From NCBI GenBank assembly GCA_008360955.1, contig LUCM01004411.1, positions 1-64,000 on the forward strand: a stretch of 64,000 nucleotides of DNA. The letters are read 5' to 3'. Position numbers and translations under genes: made by a program. How positions within the stretch are numbered: the stretch's first letter is position 1; each line of letters opens with the position of its first letter. Shown piece by piece: positions 40,101-47,144 of this stretch. The notes beneath the pieces were generated by a model. The model was not told the origin of the DNA and searched no databases. It worked only from the letters and a program-made list of their open reading frames with translations. The stretch is from Fasciolopsis buskii. Taxonomy: Eukaryota > Platyhelminthes > Trematoda > Plagiorchiida > Fasciolidae.

Positions 40101-43100
40101 AGCTGGATAAATGACAATAAAATACAGGATGCCTAACGTGCAACGCTTGGTCCGTGTGGGTGTACTTGAACAACGCGAATCAGGAGAAGCTGATCCAAAG
40201 TGAGGGATATGCTGCCGCGCAGACGACTTTTGATGGGACTCTAGTGCAACCGGTAGTTTTATTAAATCAACTAAACCCATGGGAAAACAAATTATGCATT
40301 GATTTCAGTCTGATAGAGACTTAATAACAATAAAATATACGTGATGATGATCCCAGTGGTTGACAGCCATGTCATATATATAATATATAAATACATATGA
40401 AACTATAAAACAGCCACATATTCGATGTTAGATGGTTCCTTATCTGACCAAATATCAATGTCGTTATCCACATATGAGGACAGGCCAATCTCCGTGATCA
40501 TCCCAACTATAAAGTAAAACAAGGTGAAAGGGAGCAACCCTGACGAACACTTGTAGTGAACGTGGTAAACATAAAATTGGCTTTGGATAATCATATACAG
40601 AGACGAGAAAAAGTAAGTTAAATTCTCTGCTACAATCTTTAATGAGAAGTGGCCCTAAAGAATTATCTGCTCAAGTGAGTCGGACGTTGTCTTCGGATAA
40701 ATTAAGACGGGGATTGCGGAACTATGAGACTTGTATCTGTGTTGCAATGTCTGTAGCTCAGAGATGCAGTTGATTCAGCTCCAACCAGGCCGGAAATTGG
40801 CTTGATTACCGCATGTACGTCCTTCGCTATCATCAAATAATCGACAGAGGATAGAGCCTGTGAATAGCTCGAATATGAGGGTTACCTTACCAATCCCCTC
40901 TGTGGTTTTCACGTACAAATCCATTGCCTTTCTCCTAATCAGTGTAATCACAGATTCACAGCAGCCCTTAGATACTTGCTCCGTTTTCAAGATCAACCTC
41001 AGGAATTTCGCTCATCTGGTCCGGCAGTTTTGTCTTAACAGAAAACCTATCTCCAGATGACCTACATTTTTGATGAGATACTGATATTTATTTGCACTAT
41101 TTCAAATGCAGGCATAAAGGTCCTCTGCAGATTTTCGTCCATTAAATTGATACTAAAGTATTCTGATCAGCATTAGACGACGCTCTTGACAGTAGTGTAG
41201 TGAGCCACGGAACACTGTGATCACCTCATAAACAATCGGTTTACGCAGACCAGAGCCACTGATCAATCGATAGAATTTGCGACTATTCCTGATGGTCGTA
41301 GGATCTCCATTACCTTAAATTTCACTAAAATGCGGAGATGAAAGCAAGCGATCGGCGCCCTCCATCGGTCTACAGGAGATGAACAAATTTTGTATTTAAA
41401 CTTGTCCACAGTTCTAAACTAAACAAGACCACCAATTGCATCACGTTTAACGGTAGCAACAGCATGCTTCTAATAAAAAAAATCAATCACAACCAAAAAG
41501 GACCATGAAGTTATTTATAAGTATATAAAAATTTCACGACAGAAGTTCTATGCTCCCATTCCGGATCATTACGGATGCTTTATGCGCCAACGCCCAGAGA
41601 GACTTTGATAATATTTAAAAGCCAGATAGGAACAGTGAACAAAATGAGCAACAAAGCACGGAATAAAATCCTGAAACCTCTGAACTGGTTGTCAGTTCAT
41701 TTTCTGATGAATGAGTGGCATGTGGTGAACTAGAAAACACAAACTATGCTTCTCCAGAAGGAAATGGTCCGACAAAGTTGGGCCGATTTGTAATACCTAT
41801 CCAAAATGATCAATCCCAGACAAGGAAAATTAGAAAAATAAATCTTGCCGAATCCAAAAAGAAGGCGAACCAGATAGACCAAATGTAGCCATTGTATTAA
41901 CAAACATTCCGCACATTCTAAGAAAGTAGACCATAAAAAGAAACGATGGTGTCTCAAAGAGACGCTTAGCCTTTGCAACGCGACAATCAACATCAGCATC
42001 AATCAGCGTTAAACAGCTGGGTAAGCTCAACGGACCAATGCCTTTTCCCCAGAGTTACATGTCTACAAAAAGAGTGAATATATCCAAAGGGAACAGAGAG
42101 TGGACCTACACAGGTGCGAAGAGATAAGAATGCTGCGGCATCCAACAAACGGAACACAGTCTAACTGTACAAACGCACTATTTCTATCATTCTGATTCGA
42201 TGAAAAATGACAACACGACCACTAGTGTTCGTGGTTCACCGTCACATCATTCCGTCTCTCCAGCTAACTAGTTGACGGGTCTTTCGGACTCCAACCACGA
42301 AGATGTGAGACACCGACTTTACCCAAGTTCGCTGTACATTTTCTCATTCCACGTTGCCACGCCATCTTTTGACCTCCGCATGGTACGGATGGCTGTACGT
42401 GCTTGCCACAGGCAACACTTGACCCAACCAGCAAATCCTACTGCGTTTCGACCCTCAGATAAGGCAACCCCGGAAGTGGCACTTGATACTAAATTCCTTA
42501 TGTATGCCTTACTCAACACTTCTGTCGCAAAAAACTTCACTAACAGAAGTTGGCAGCCCCCGGTATCACGCATAAAGTTTACCGACTTCGGAAGCGGCCA
42601 CTACTTCCATCTCTCCGGCTACCTTAACCCACCGATTTGCACGGTCATTCTTAAGGATTATTGCCAATTGATGCCGCAGCTGTCGACCCATCTTTGTTAA
42701 ATCCTCGCAATCAGGGAGCTGGCGTTTTTACTCCATTATGCCCAGCGACCCTTGTGAGATCCAGTGTCTTTGATGAACACTAGATCCAGGACCACAGGCG
42801 AAACATGCTGCTTAATGCATCGCCTGCTTGATTTTATCCCAGCGCTCGTCCACGCTGCTGCTCCCTGATGTTCTTAGTTCGTCCGATAGTTTATGTTCAT
42901 AACCGTTGCGAACGCCATAACCGGATAGACGTTCGACGACCAATCGGGCTCGTGGCCTGCGTTGATGGCCGTTGAGCTGAAGCAAAATTCCCATCAAAAC
43001 TAACATAGTCCGATTCGATGTACGTGGCCCAGTAAGATCTGCAGTTCTGGATGGAAGCGCGTCGATGGTAGCTCACTGCGATATGGTCGATCGGACCCAG

Positions 43101-46100
43101 TCTATCCGTCGAGTAAGAGCCCTATATCGTTGTGTGACGCTAACTATGTCGGAAATTCGTACTAGATAGGAACAAATTATTGTCCACACAAAATTGGAAC
43201 CGCTTGTCTCCGCTACCTGTTCGCTAAGCAGGCAAGGCGCAGCGACCACTTAAACAGGCTTCCGATGCACTGTTTCTTATCTGGTGCATTAAAATCACCT
43301 GCTACCATCATAACGTCAGAGCCTGTGGTATTCCAAATAAGACTGACGAGCTCGTCATAAAACTCATCTTTGTACGTGTCAGTGCTGTAGTTTGTTGGGC
43401 CTATGTCTGTTTCACTGCTTAATGTCCAGTACGTTTTCTCTTGATCGTTACAGCTGCTATAGCTCAATAATAATCTAAATAAAGCCTTCGTAGTGGTATC
43501 TCAATCTTCTTCGACATTCTTACAGTATCAGACTATTTGGGCTATATCAACACAGCCCATGCAGCCTACAACTCAAGATGGTTTGTTATGCGACGCGAAC
43601 GACTTGACGCGGATTCGTGTTCGACAGGTTCTTCTAAACTTTTTCACGCGGTGAGACGCTACTCATCCACGGAAAAAGAGGAATACTCTACAGTTGGGAC
43701 TATTCCGGAATGCAGAGTTTCTTCTTGTTGTTCATCTTCCTGTGATAACGGACCGAAACCCCATGACAAATCGAACTCTCATGGCACAGCTTTGACACTA
43801 AACATGCCAGAGCGAAAACGAAGTAGTAGATGCGTTGTTTCGTTTTTCTTGCGCCCCATTCATGCCAGATACACGGTTAGAGGAACTGCACGAATCGTTG
43901 TCGCCCTGGGCTAGTTCACATACTCCGCTTTGTGATGTCTAGAGGTTTGTGGTATTACGCTGATGTCAAACTAATCACTCCTCAGTGTGCTGCGTGTGCC
44001 AAATTGAATCCAAGATTCTGCAAACTACTTATAGGAACACTTGTAAAATCAACAGCTGATTTCGAAATACTCACGTCAATTTTCTTTGATAGCCAAGAAC
44101 CGATATCTCTTCGCCATTATCGACGATTACTCTAGATTTCTCTTCGCGCATCCCTGTGCCGATATGATATCTGCTGTGGCTTGCTTTCATTATTCCACAT
44201 GGCGGGGTACATTCAGTCAGACAGAGACCATCCACATGCTTGCAGAGCTAAAAATCTCCCTACACAATAGGAGAAAAGTCACCAGTCGCATGAGTGCGTA
44301 CAACCCAGAATCAGGCAAGCGAGTAGAACAAACTAATGAGACCTTCTAAGAGGCGATTACCTTTGCAGATACATCCGCTTGTCTTAGATGCAGCCAATGA
44401 AAAATTGCACTCCCGGATGCCCTGCATTAGATCACTCTTTTGTACGGCTACTAATAAGACGCCTCATGAAAAGTTATTCTTGCTTCACCGTACATCCATC
44501 GCTGGTGTCTTTTTCCAGTTGACTGACTTCTCCGGAACCCAGTTTGATAAGACAAAACGTGCGATCCACAAAATACGATCCAATGGTCGATGAGGGTTGA
44601 GTCACTTGAATGCAATCCGGAGTATATTAATGCTCGTCTTTCGGATGGCCGGCAAGAATCGGTATAAATGGACCAACTGACCTCTAAGGGCCAATCAAAT
44701 ATAAATCCACTCAACGAGACCATTTACCTGAGCAGTCTTCTTTAAGTCACGGCAAATAACACCCAACTGAAGGCCTGAGTAATGCAAACGATCTGTCCCA
44801 AGGAACGTTAAAGCATATCAAATGCCTAGCGGATACTTCCAAACAACCTTTGGAGTAACTGCTAGCGAGTGAAGGGGGCTTCATACGCATCTAGCTATCT
44901 AAAACTAACTCTCAGAACTCTCTAGGTGGTGGACAACACCATGCGTGACTATTTTTGCTATTGACTGTAAGCGTAACTGTAGATCCTCTAATGCATTTTC
45001 CTTGGTCATTTCAACCACTATAGTTCAGTACTAAATTTGAATAAAACCTCAGTCGTGGGCTCTCAGTCTTGATAATTCGTATTGTACCAGACTACCTGTT
45101 TGGATGGTAATAGCACACTGGGTGTGTTAACCTAATTATCTTATGAGCAAATCACTAAGTGAAGGAGTTCTAGAAACGCCGTGCTAAGAACGAAAAGTAG
45201 TAACGACCATAAGTAACAACAGAAAAGTCAAACAGGTACCAAAAGTCAATAGGAAAATGCCAACGTGACAAGTTTAAATAAAGTTGTGAAAATGAGGTGC
45301 AAAATCGACCTTGTGGGATTGAATAAAGTGAGGAGATTGCGTAAAACAGAGTAAGATGTGAAAGATTAGTTCTTATGGCCATGGTACCTTCAGCGGTTGG
45401 ATCAGATCTCTCTGCTTGCATAGTCCAGATCTCAGAATTTTCATCGCCATGGCCTCTGATGTGATCAAATCATTTTTGTAATCCTCTACTGAAAACTGCC
45501 GATGTTTCTAAAAGCGGCGGCCGGATCAATTTCGTGTCCACTATCGGTCAAGTGCTGCAGTATAGTGCTAGGTAAGTTTTGGACTGCACTTTTTCGAAGA
45601 GCAGCCGGACAGCTCTGTAATAAGTTTGCAGAGACGCCCGGTCGTGTGTCCGGTGTACTGAGCACTACAATGAACGTAGATTGATGTATAATATAAAAAT
45701 TGTAGTGAGAAGACAAATTATCCTTGGCTTGGAGAACACTAAAAGGCTTCGTTTTCGATACCATTCTGACGCGCGCTGCTGGAAAGCGATTGTCGATTGC
45801 TGCTCGTGCTCTTCGTTCCAAGATTTCTCATAGCTTACCATCTTCACGATTCTATTCAAAGATGATAAGCCGTGAAAAATCTTGGAACGAAGACCAAATT
45901 CATGATATACTCCTTCTAAGCTAACTTGTATTATCAAGCATAAGTTAATCGTGCTTTCTTTGGGAACAAAGACGAGGTTTTATGGTTCACACCTTTTGAC
46001 TACTACAAAAATAAAACTTACAGGTAACCAACACAAATAATTGTGAAAATTACTTACCTTAGTTGTGGGGAACCGTGTTTTGATACACTCAGCAATGAAT

Positions 46101-46456
46101 GACTTCCCAGAGCCGGGTGGCCCCCGCATGAGGAACATAAATCGACCTTTAACAATCCAAGTGGCAAGTTCATCATCCGTGAGGAAAGGAAAATTAACGT
46201 ACTCACGAAGGGAGTAGGATTTTTTGAAAAGCTGCTTGTTTGGAGTTGGTGTAGGCTGATCTACGTGCACGGTTGTGCGAGCACCAGGGACCTTTTGGAC
46301 TGAAGGAACATTACTAGGTGATTCAATTTCTACGGGCTGTTCATTGCATAAAAGTGAAGTATCCGCATCGTGGTTGGCCACCGAATGATGGTGTTTACTT
46401 CGCTTTAATACTTTAGGGCAAGCAGCAGGACAAAGATGGACGAAGAAATTTCCCAT
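18777..46456 (-). CDS. CNP: CNPase-like 2',3'-cyclic-nucleotide 3'-phosphodiesterase gene, four coding exons
   Basis: CNPase hydrolyses 2',3'-cyclic nucleotides to 2'-nucleotides and in vertebrates is a membrane- and cytoskeleton-associated protein. Joining 46456-46058, 39785-39251, 28796-28461 and 19138-18777 gives 1632 nt (543 codons plus stop) with no break. Predicted domains: a variable N-terminal region (1-80); a P-loop kinase-like domain with GPPGSGKS at 112-119, CSADEFW at 135-141, VIDNTN at 180-185 and PQTPWRFD at 210-217; then a 2H phosphodiesterase domain with HIT at 344-346 and HVT at 448-450. Order and spacing match animal CNPases; human CNP is 421 residues, so this one has a longer N-terminus and extra loops. 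The introns (6272, 10454 and 9322 bp) are full of retrotransposons. Family assignment rests on motif order and remembered similarity, not a search. NEDD4BP2-like proteins share the kinase half but lack the paired H-x-T half. Confidence 0.86.
19139..20027. other. CNPase-like gene intron 3, unique part next to exon 4
   Basis: Intron sequence upstream of the exon 4 acceptor, up to the RTE insertion. It includes an ATGTATAT simple-repeat tract at 19890-19925. Nothing else recognised. Confidence 0.5.
20228..20854 (-). pseudogene. RTE RT C-terminal region with deletion junction
   Basis: A 208-codon frame that begins in the linker before RT (NPWKVSLDPP) and jumps to the post-palm region (RAAYARLKHLWRRRDISLKL). 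It continues through SVLLYGCETWSMRVGDVRWLE and the zinc-finger-free RTE tail to a natural stop at 20228. The frame survives across the internal deletion, which removed RT motifs including YADD, so the protein would be catalytically dead. Confidence 0.75.
21451..21774 (-). pseudogene. RTE endonuclease domain fragment
   Basis: A 107-codon frame with the endonuclease motifs VVAGDFNAQVGKL (metal-binding Asp and Asn), NGERLFQFCADN, FLSSTNFRH and QIDHIVVNYRW (catalytic Asp-His pair). It is the best-preserved endonuclease copy in the window. The unresolved base at 21491 lies near its end. Confidence 0.75.
22103..22557 (-). pseudogene. RTE 5' leader frame overlapping start of endonuclease frame
   Basis: An 88-codon leader frame (22557-22291) overlaps the start of the endonuclease frame (22378-22103) by 88 bp in another frame. 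The plus copy at 47.4-47.8 kb has the same 88-bp overlap. Nematode RTE-1 also has a short first frame overlapping the main one. Leader residues include CVCPFCLPIAFPL. The two copies differ at very few bases, so conservation alone does not prove that it is translated. Confidence 0.45.
22945..23290. repeat. Unnamed dispersed repeat, copy 1
   Basis: Similar in order and wording to 35180-35560. Shared words: GAGCCTT(C/T)GA, ATGGTCTAACCCACAA, AGCAGGACGA-like, CACTGGGGAC(C/T)G, CAGGGTTTA, ACGTACCCTAGAT. By eye the two are roughly 70% alike over about 300 bp. No coding capacity or tRNA head recognised. Copy 1 lies just outside the 5' end of the intron 3 RTE. Confidence 0.5.
23450..24490 (+). mobile_element. 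RTE-like RT remnant, diverged subfamily
   Basis: Plus-strand fragments: KAAFDSVDFAI near 23572 (RT motif A, typically AAFDSVDR), SRIRTCPYG near 23685, LFYSTLRWITEIAL near 23765 (compare LFNFVIDWIMEIAL), and, near 24310-24420, LEWLGHVVRI followed by RRGNPNRW (the RTE C-terminal WLGHVVRM and RRGGQPMTW block). The fragment is heavily mutated and contains deletions. It is more distant from the main RTE family here than the other copies are to each other. Confidence 0.55.
24491..25600. other. Intron 3 spacer, nothing recognised
   Basis: Short frames on both strands, including one of 98 codons on the minus strand (25192-24896). No domain, splice-bounded exon or repeat family recognised. A small TATATA tract lies at 25190-25206. 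Confidence 0.35.
25605..25712 (-). repeat. tRNA-derived SINE (head)
   Basis: On the minus strand from about 25705, TGTGGTCAAGTAGATTAAGC fits a tRNA box A region. About 30 bp downstream, GAGGTCCCAATCCC fits a box B (GGTTCGAATCC with changes). Spacing is tRNA-like, but the acceptor stem is not complementary, so it is a SINE head or a tRNA pseudogene. It differs from the CTCACAA-loop heads at 5.4 and 8.2 kb. Confidence 0.45.
26406..26445. repeat. (AT)n microsatellite
   Basis: About 13 AT dinucleotides followed by imperfect ATATTTATA. Confidence 0.9.
26446..28460. other. Intron 3 spacer near the exon 3 donor
   Basis: No recognisable element. The minus-strand frame 27110-26757 (117 codons) and its plus-strand counterpart (26697-26897) show no known motif. 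The exon 3 splice donor (GTACGC) begins at 28460. Confidence 0.35.
28461..28796 (-). CDS. CNP: CNPase-like gene, coding exon 3 (first H-x-T motif)
   Basis: Residues 312 (split codon) to 424 (split codon). The acceptor is a pyrimidine-rich tract ending TTTTTTATCAG at 28797. It adds two bases that complete codon 312 as Ser, matching the phase-1 end of exon 2. The stretch IPHITAKYARYGRAPGA aligns with VLHCTTKFCDYGKAPGA of vertebrate CNP and holds the first catalytic H-x-T (His344, Thr346). The following segment with LFISLRSVGVRIRL aligns with the beta strands before the second motif. The donor GTACGC at 28460 is weaker than the other two donors but is phase-compatible with exon 4. The open frame upstream of the acceptor is intronic. 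An RTE fragment lies only about 200 bp upstream of this acceptor. Confidence 0.86.
28985..30565 (-). mobile_element. RTE-type LINE fragment in intron 2, both ends truncated
   Basis: Minus-strand pieces in order from 30565: a linker (NLRTKG region); RT start with LEVESNIRLLNRGKG and LLCDIWNEECIPLSW (30365-30141); the RT palm with LDYVDNVVCLFESADHEQRA (29745-29386), where the catalytic YADD has become YVDN; RFTYLGSC; and the C-terminal block with MKLSRLRWLGH (29236-28985). Frameshifts separate them, and part of the palm is scrambled near 29780-30000. The 3' tail is missing and the fragment stops about 200 bp from the exon 3 acceptor. Confidence 0.78.
30600..33345 (+). mobile_element. CR1-type LINE, near full length, with AATAC tail
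   Basis: Plus-strand fragments follow a CR1 ORF2. Endonuclease (30714-31361): CICIHESWLNRDIADSLVSI, DSFRLHRQNRVSEKTGGSVA and ISNSDHGLLQL. RT (31400-33190): SSALAKRF-type motif near 32015, VRCAFLDYSLAFDSVPRSLL near 32218, PGVLQGAVLSPFLFSTYISD near 32400, and FKYADNVALS near 32490, where YADD has become YADN. After RT come LTRVDSVKYL near 32690 and CEKFANKILSDPTHPLH near 33005. It ends in a short tandem tail, CAATACAATAC (33326-33336). Broken by several frameshifts, so not autonomous. Confidence 0.85.
32196..32537 (+). pseudogene. CR1 reverse transcriptase core, active-site mutant
   Basis: A 113-codon frame covering RT motifs A to C: AFLDYSLAFDSVP (motif A aspartates), WLSDHFANRTQC, NPGVLQGAVLSPFLFSTY (motif B) and KYADNVAL (motif C). 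The second catalytic aspartate of YADD is asparagine, which should abolish polymerase activity. The frame then shifts by one into 32416-32733. Confidence 0.75.
33500..33925 (+). mobile_element. RTE 3' end fragment, plus strand
   Basis: The plus strand carries the end of the RTE C-terminal frame (GATATGGCAGCGAACCGTGAA) and the 3' untranslated region (GTGTTCCGTGTGCTGGC; CATTGAACGATGACGATGG tail). It resembles the 3' ends at 50.7-50.97 kb and 53.45-53.65 kb. Only about 400 bp remain, a 5'-truncated insertion next to the CR1 copy. Confidence 0.65.
33926..35179. other. Intron 2 spacer, nothing recognised
   Basis: Frames of up to 131 codons (34785-35180, plus) lack recognisable motifs. No repeat similarity noticed. 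Confidence 0.3.
35180..35600. repeat. Unnamed dispersed repeat, copy 2
   Basis: Counterpart of 22945-23290 over about 35180-35480. The following words ATATTCTATGTTAAACAG and CATCTGACCAAATATCAAT (35606-35650) recur near 40418-40462, giving a second small repeat relation. Function unknown. Confidence 0.45.
35601..35765 (+). mobile_element. RTE 3' UTR fragment
   Basis: The words CATACTCTGCCCACCTTGCACATTCATTCTTTC and TTAAACGATGAAAGTGG parallel the 3' UTR and tail of the RTE fragment ending at 33925. It is short and diverged, about 120 bp recognisable. Confidence 0.45.
35880..37812 (+). mobile_element. CR1-type LINE, 5'-truncated second copy, strongly decayed
   Basis: The copy begins within the endonuclease (IRIIVGGFNHTS near 35925, matching LHIIVGYFNH in the first copy at 31150). 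GCTCTGACTGATGCATTCA at 36648 parallels GCTCTGACCGATGCATTTA at 31949. SIISYF- and HLNVSN-type RT remnants follow, then CEKF-like VCQQEN near 37515. It ends in AATCCAATACAATCCAATAC-type repeats at 37780-37812, the same tail type as the first copy. Many stops and indels. Confidence 0.72.
37813..39250. other. Intron 2 spacer next to exon 2 donor
   Basis: No element or exon recognised. The exon 2 donor GTAAGT lies at 39250-39245; the plus-strand frames here are shadows of it or chance. Confidence 0.35.
39251..39785 (-). CDS. CNP: CNPase-like gene, coding exon 2 (kinase-like domain)
   Basis: Residues 134-311 plus the first base of codon 312. The acceptor CAG precedes ATCTGTTCTGCAGAT, which continues the frame of exon 1 in phase 0. 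The first residues, ICSADEFW, match the VSAD motif that follows the P-loop helix in CNPases. Further family landmarks are VIDNTN, equivalent to vertebrate VLDDTN; a TPQTPWRFD block, equivalent to EPKTAWRLD; and FPLYYGWLW, equivalent to LPLYFGWFL. The exon ends in SerAspSer with the donor GTAAGT at 39250, phase 1. About 60 residues after YYGW form a linker to the phosphodiesterase domain. No stop or frameshift occurs over 535 bp, unlike all the surrounding repeat DNA, which suggests purifying selection. Confidence 0.88.
39786..41984. other. Intron 1 spacer next to exon 2 acceptor
   Basis: No gene recognised. It contains a small repeat shared with 35606-35650 (40418-40462) and a TATATAA tract at 40374-40400. 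Other frames look like chance. Confidence 0.35.
41985..43470 (-). mobile_element. RTE-type LINE, internally deleted copy in intron 1
   Basis: Reads on the minus strand from the endonuclease end (VVAGDFNAPD-like, near 43300) through the RTE linker (about 42540-42680) to the C-terminal words and a degenerate ATC tail (42003-41985). The RT palm is absent: C-terminal sequence near 42500 abuts linker sequence near 42540, so the deletion is larger than, and different from, that of the intron 3 copy. Positions 42099-42358 are identical by eye to 52849-53107. Positions 42950-43180 are almost identical to 56998-57230. Confidence 0.75.
43455..45130 (+). mobile_element. CsRn1-like Gypsy element, internally deleted, LTR-like ends
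   Basis: Imperfect direct repeats flank it: CTATAGCTCAATAATAATC at 43453 and CTATAGTTCAGTACTAAATT at 45019, both continuing through a T-G-A-C rich segment to CAGACTA. I read these as eroded LTRs. Inside are integrase pieces: ITPQCAACAKLNPRFCK (zinc-binding cysteines, 43974-44024), NRYLFAIIDDYSRFLFAHPC (44096-44155, catalytic Asp), SAYNPESGKRVEQTNETF (44295-44348), then RSLFCTATNKTPHEKLFLLH and DEG...LECNPEY to about 44700. The CTATNxTPHERLF block is characteristic of CsRn1-type elements. Gag-pol from protease to RNase H is gone. Confidence 0.7.
44086..44593 (+). pseudogene. CsRn1-like integrase core and C-terminal fragment
   Basis: Two overlapping frames (44086-44349, then 44336-44593) carry the integrase core and the downstream helical region. 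A stretch with the second catalytic Asp (normally HSDRGTQF) is missing between HYSTWRGTF and AELKISLHNR, so the copy is inactive even apart from the frameshift. Confidence 0.65.
45131..45485. other. Intron 1 spacer
   Basis: About 350 bp between the Gypsy element and the Penelope fragment. Nothing recognised. Confidence 0.3.
45486..45940 (-). mobile_element. Penelope-like element fragment, GIY-YIG endonuclease end
   Basis: Minus strand: VHCSAQYTGHTTGRL (about 45673-45629) fits the start of a GIY-YIG nuclease (compare YIGRTxRxL). After a frameshift, CPAALRKSAVQNLPSTILQH and LTDSGHEIDPAAAFRNI (45615-45500) match the typical C-terminus of Penelope-like proteins (AALRK...SAILQHL.DSGH.IDP..AF). 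Upstream, 45821-45940 shows no RT motif. It therefore seems to be only the 3' end of the element. An inverted repeat (45811-45892) sits at its inner edge. Confidence 0.62.
45811..45892. repeat. Inverted repeat able to form a long hairpin
   Basis: CTTCGTTCCAAGATTTCTCA (45811-45830) and TGAAAAATCTTGGAACGAAG (45873-45892) are reverse complements apart from one bulge. The match extends into GCTTA/TAAGC with a loop of about 30 bp. The stem is about 24 bp. It may be a terminal structure of the Penelope-like fragment. Confidence 0.6.
46058..46456 (-). CDS. CNP: CNPase-like gene, coding exon 1 (N-terminus and P-loop)
   Basis: This exon encodes residues 1-133. I chose the ATG at 46456 because its context (A at -3, G at +4) is strong. 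The in-frame ATGs at 46498 and 46480 have weak contexts, and an in-frame stop lies just upstream, near 46564. The protein starts MGNFFVHLCPAAC: Gly2 could be N-myristoylated, and Cys9 and Cys13 could be palmitoylated (inference). A low-complexity stretch follows, then FPFLTDDE (compare FPFLQDED in vertebrate CNP) and the nucleotide-binding loop GPPGSGKS. The exon ends after AAG with the donor GTAAGT at 46057, phase 0. An acceptor-like TTACAG ends at 46553, so a spliced leader or an upstream non-coding exon could join there. Confidence 0.82.
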
Positions 46457-47144
46457 CGTAAAAGAAGTAAGCTGGAACATACGGCAATAAGACTTCATGA
46501 ACCTCCACAGAACACGACAGAGATGACAAACATGGCGGTATCTTTCAATAAACTGTAAGATCTACGGCGTTTTAGTTTTACAGAGAAACCAAAGCAAATC
46601 CGCTGGATCCTGTTAGATAGGGGACAACAGAATAGGGAGATTTGAACTGTTGAAACAGGCGGGAAATACAGTCAAAATTAGTTTACCGCCAAGGCAAGAT
46701 TTTAAAGAAACGTGATAAAAAACATGCTTCATTGAATTTAGAATCACCTGGTGTTTTCGTGAAACTGTCTTCAAGCTACGGCGACAAGGGGCAAGCTAAT
46801 TCTCAACGAATCTAAAAATATTAATTAATCGTGCTTGGGAATCCCGACGTGTAAATCCTGATTGACTCACAAGGAAACTCACGTTTGGCAAAGTAAATGA
46901 GAAAGCAACCTGTGCTGGATCCCAAATGAGTATATTTTTTAATCAAATGCATGAAGCACGAAGGGAGTGGAACAGATATCCCAAATATCCACAAGCATTA
47001 GCAACCCACAGGAAGGTAAAACCGACTAATCGGACCAGGACACTTGAAAGGATAGAAGACAACAAAGAACACAAAGCTAACCGGCGAATCCGGATACGAA
47101 ACCCAGGCAACGACGGCGTCAGAACCAAACAAAAGGAGACGGTA
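46457..47144 (-). promoter_or_regulatory. Upstream region of the CNPase-like gene (5' UTR/promoter candidate)
   Basis: About 690 bp lie between the chosen ATG (46456) and the RTE insertion that starts at 47145. On the minus strand an acceptor-like TTACAG ends at 46553 and an in-frame stop lies near 46564, so the coding region starts after that. Trans-splicing is common in flukes, so this acceptor could receive a spliced leader (inference). No convincing TATA box was identified. Any promoter must lie here or beyond the transposon. Confidence 0.4.
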
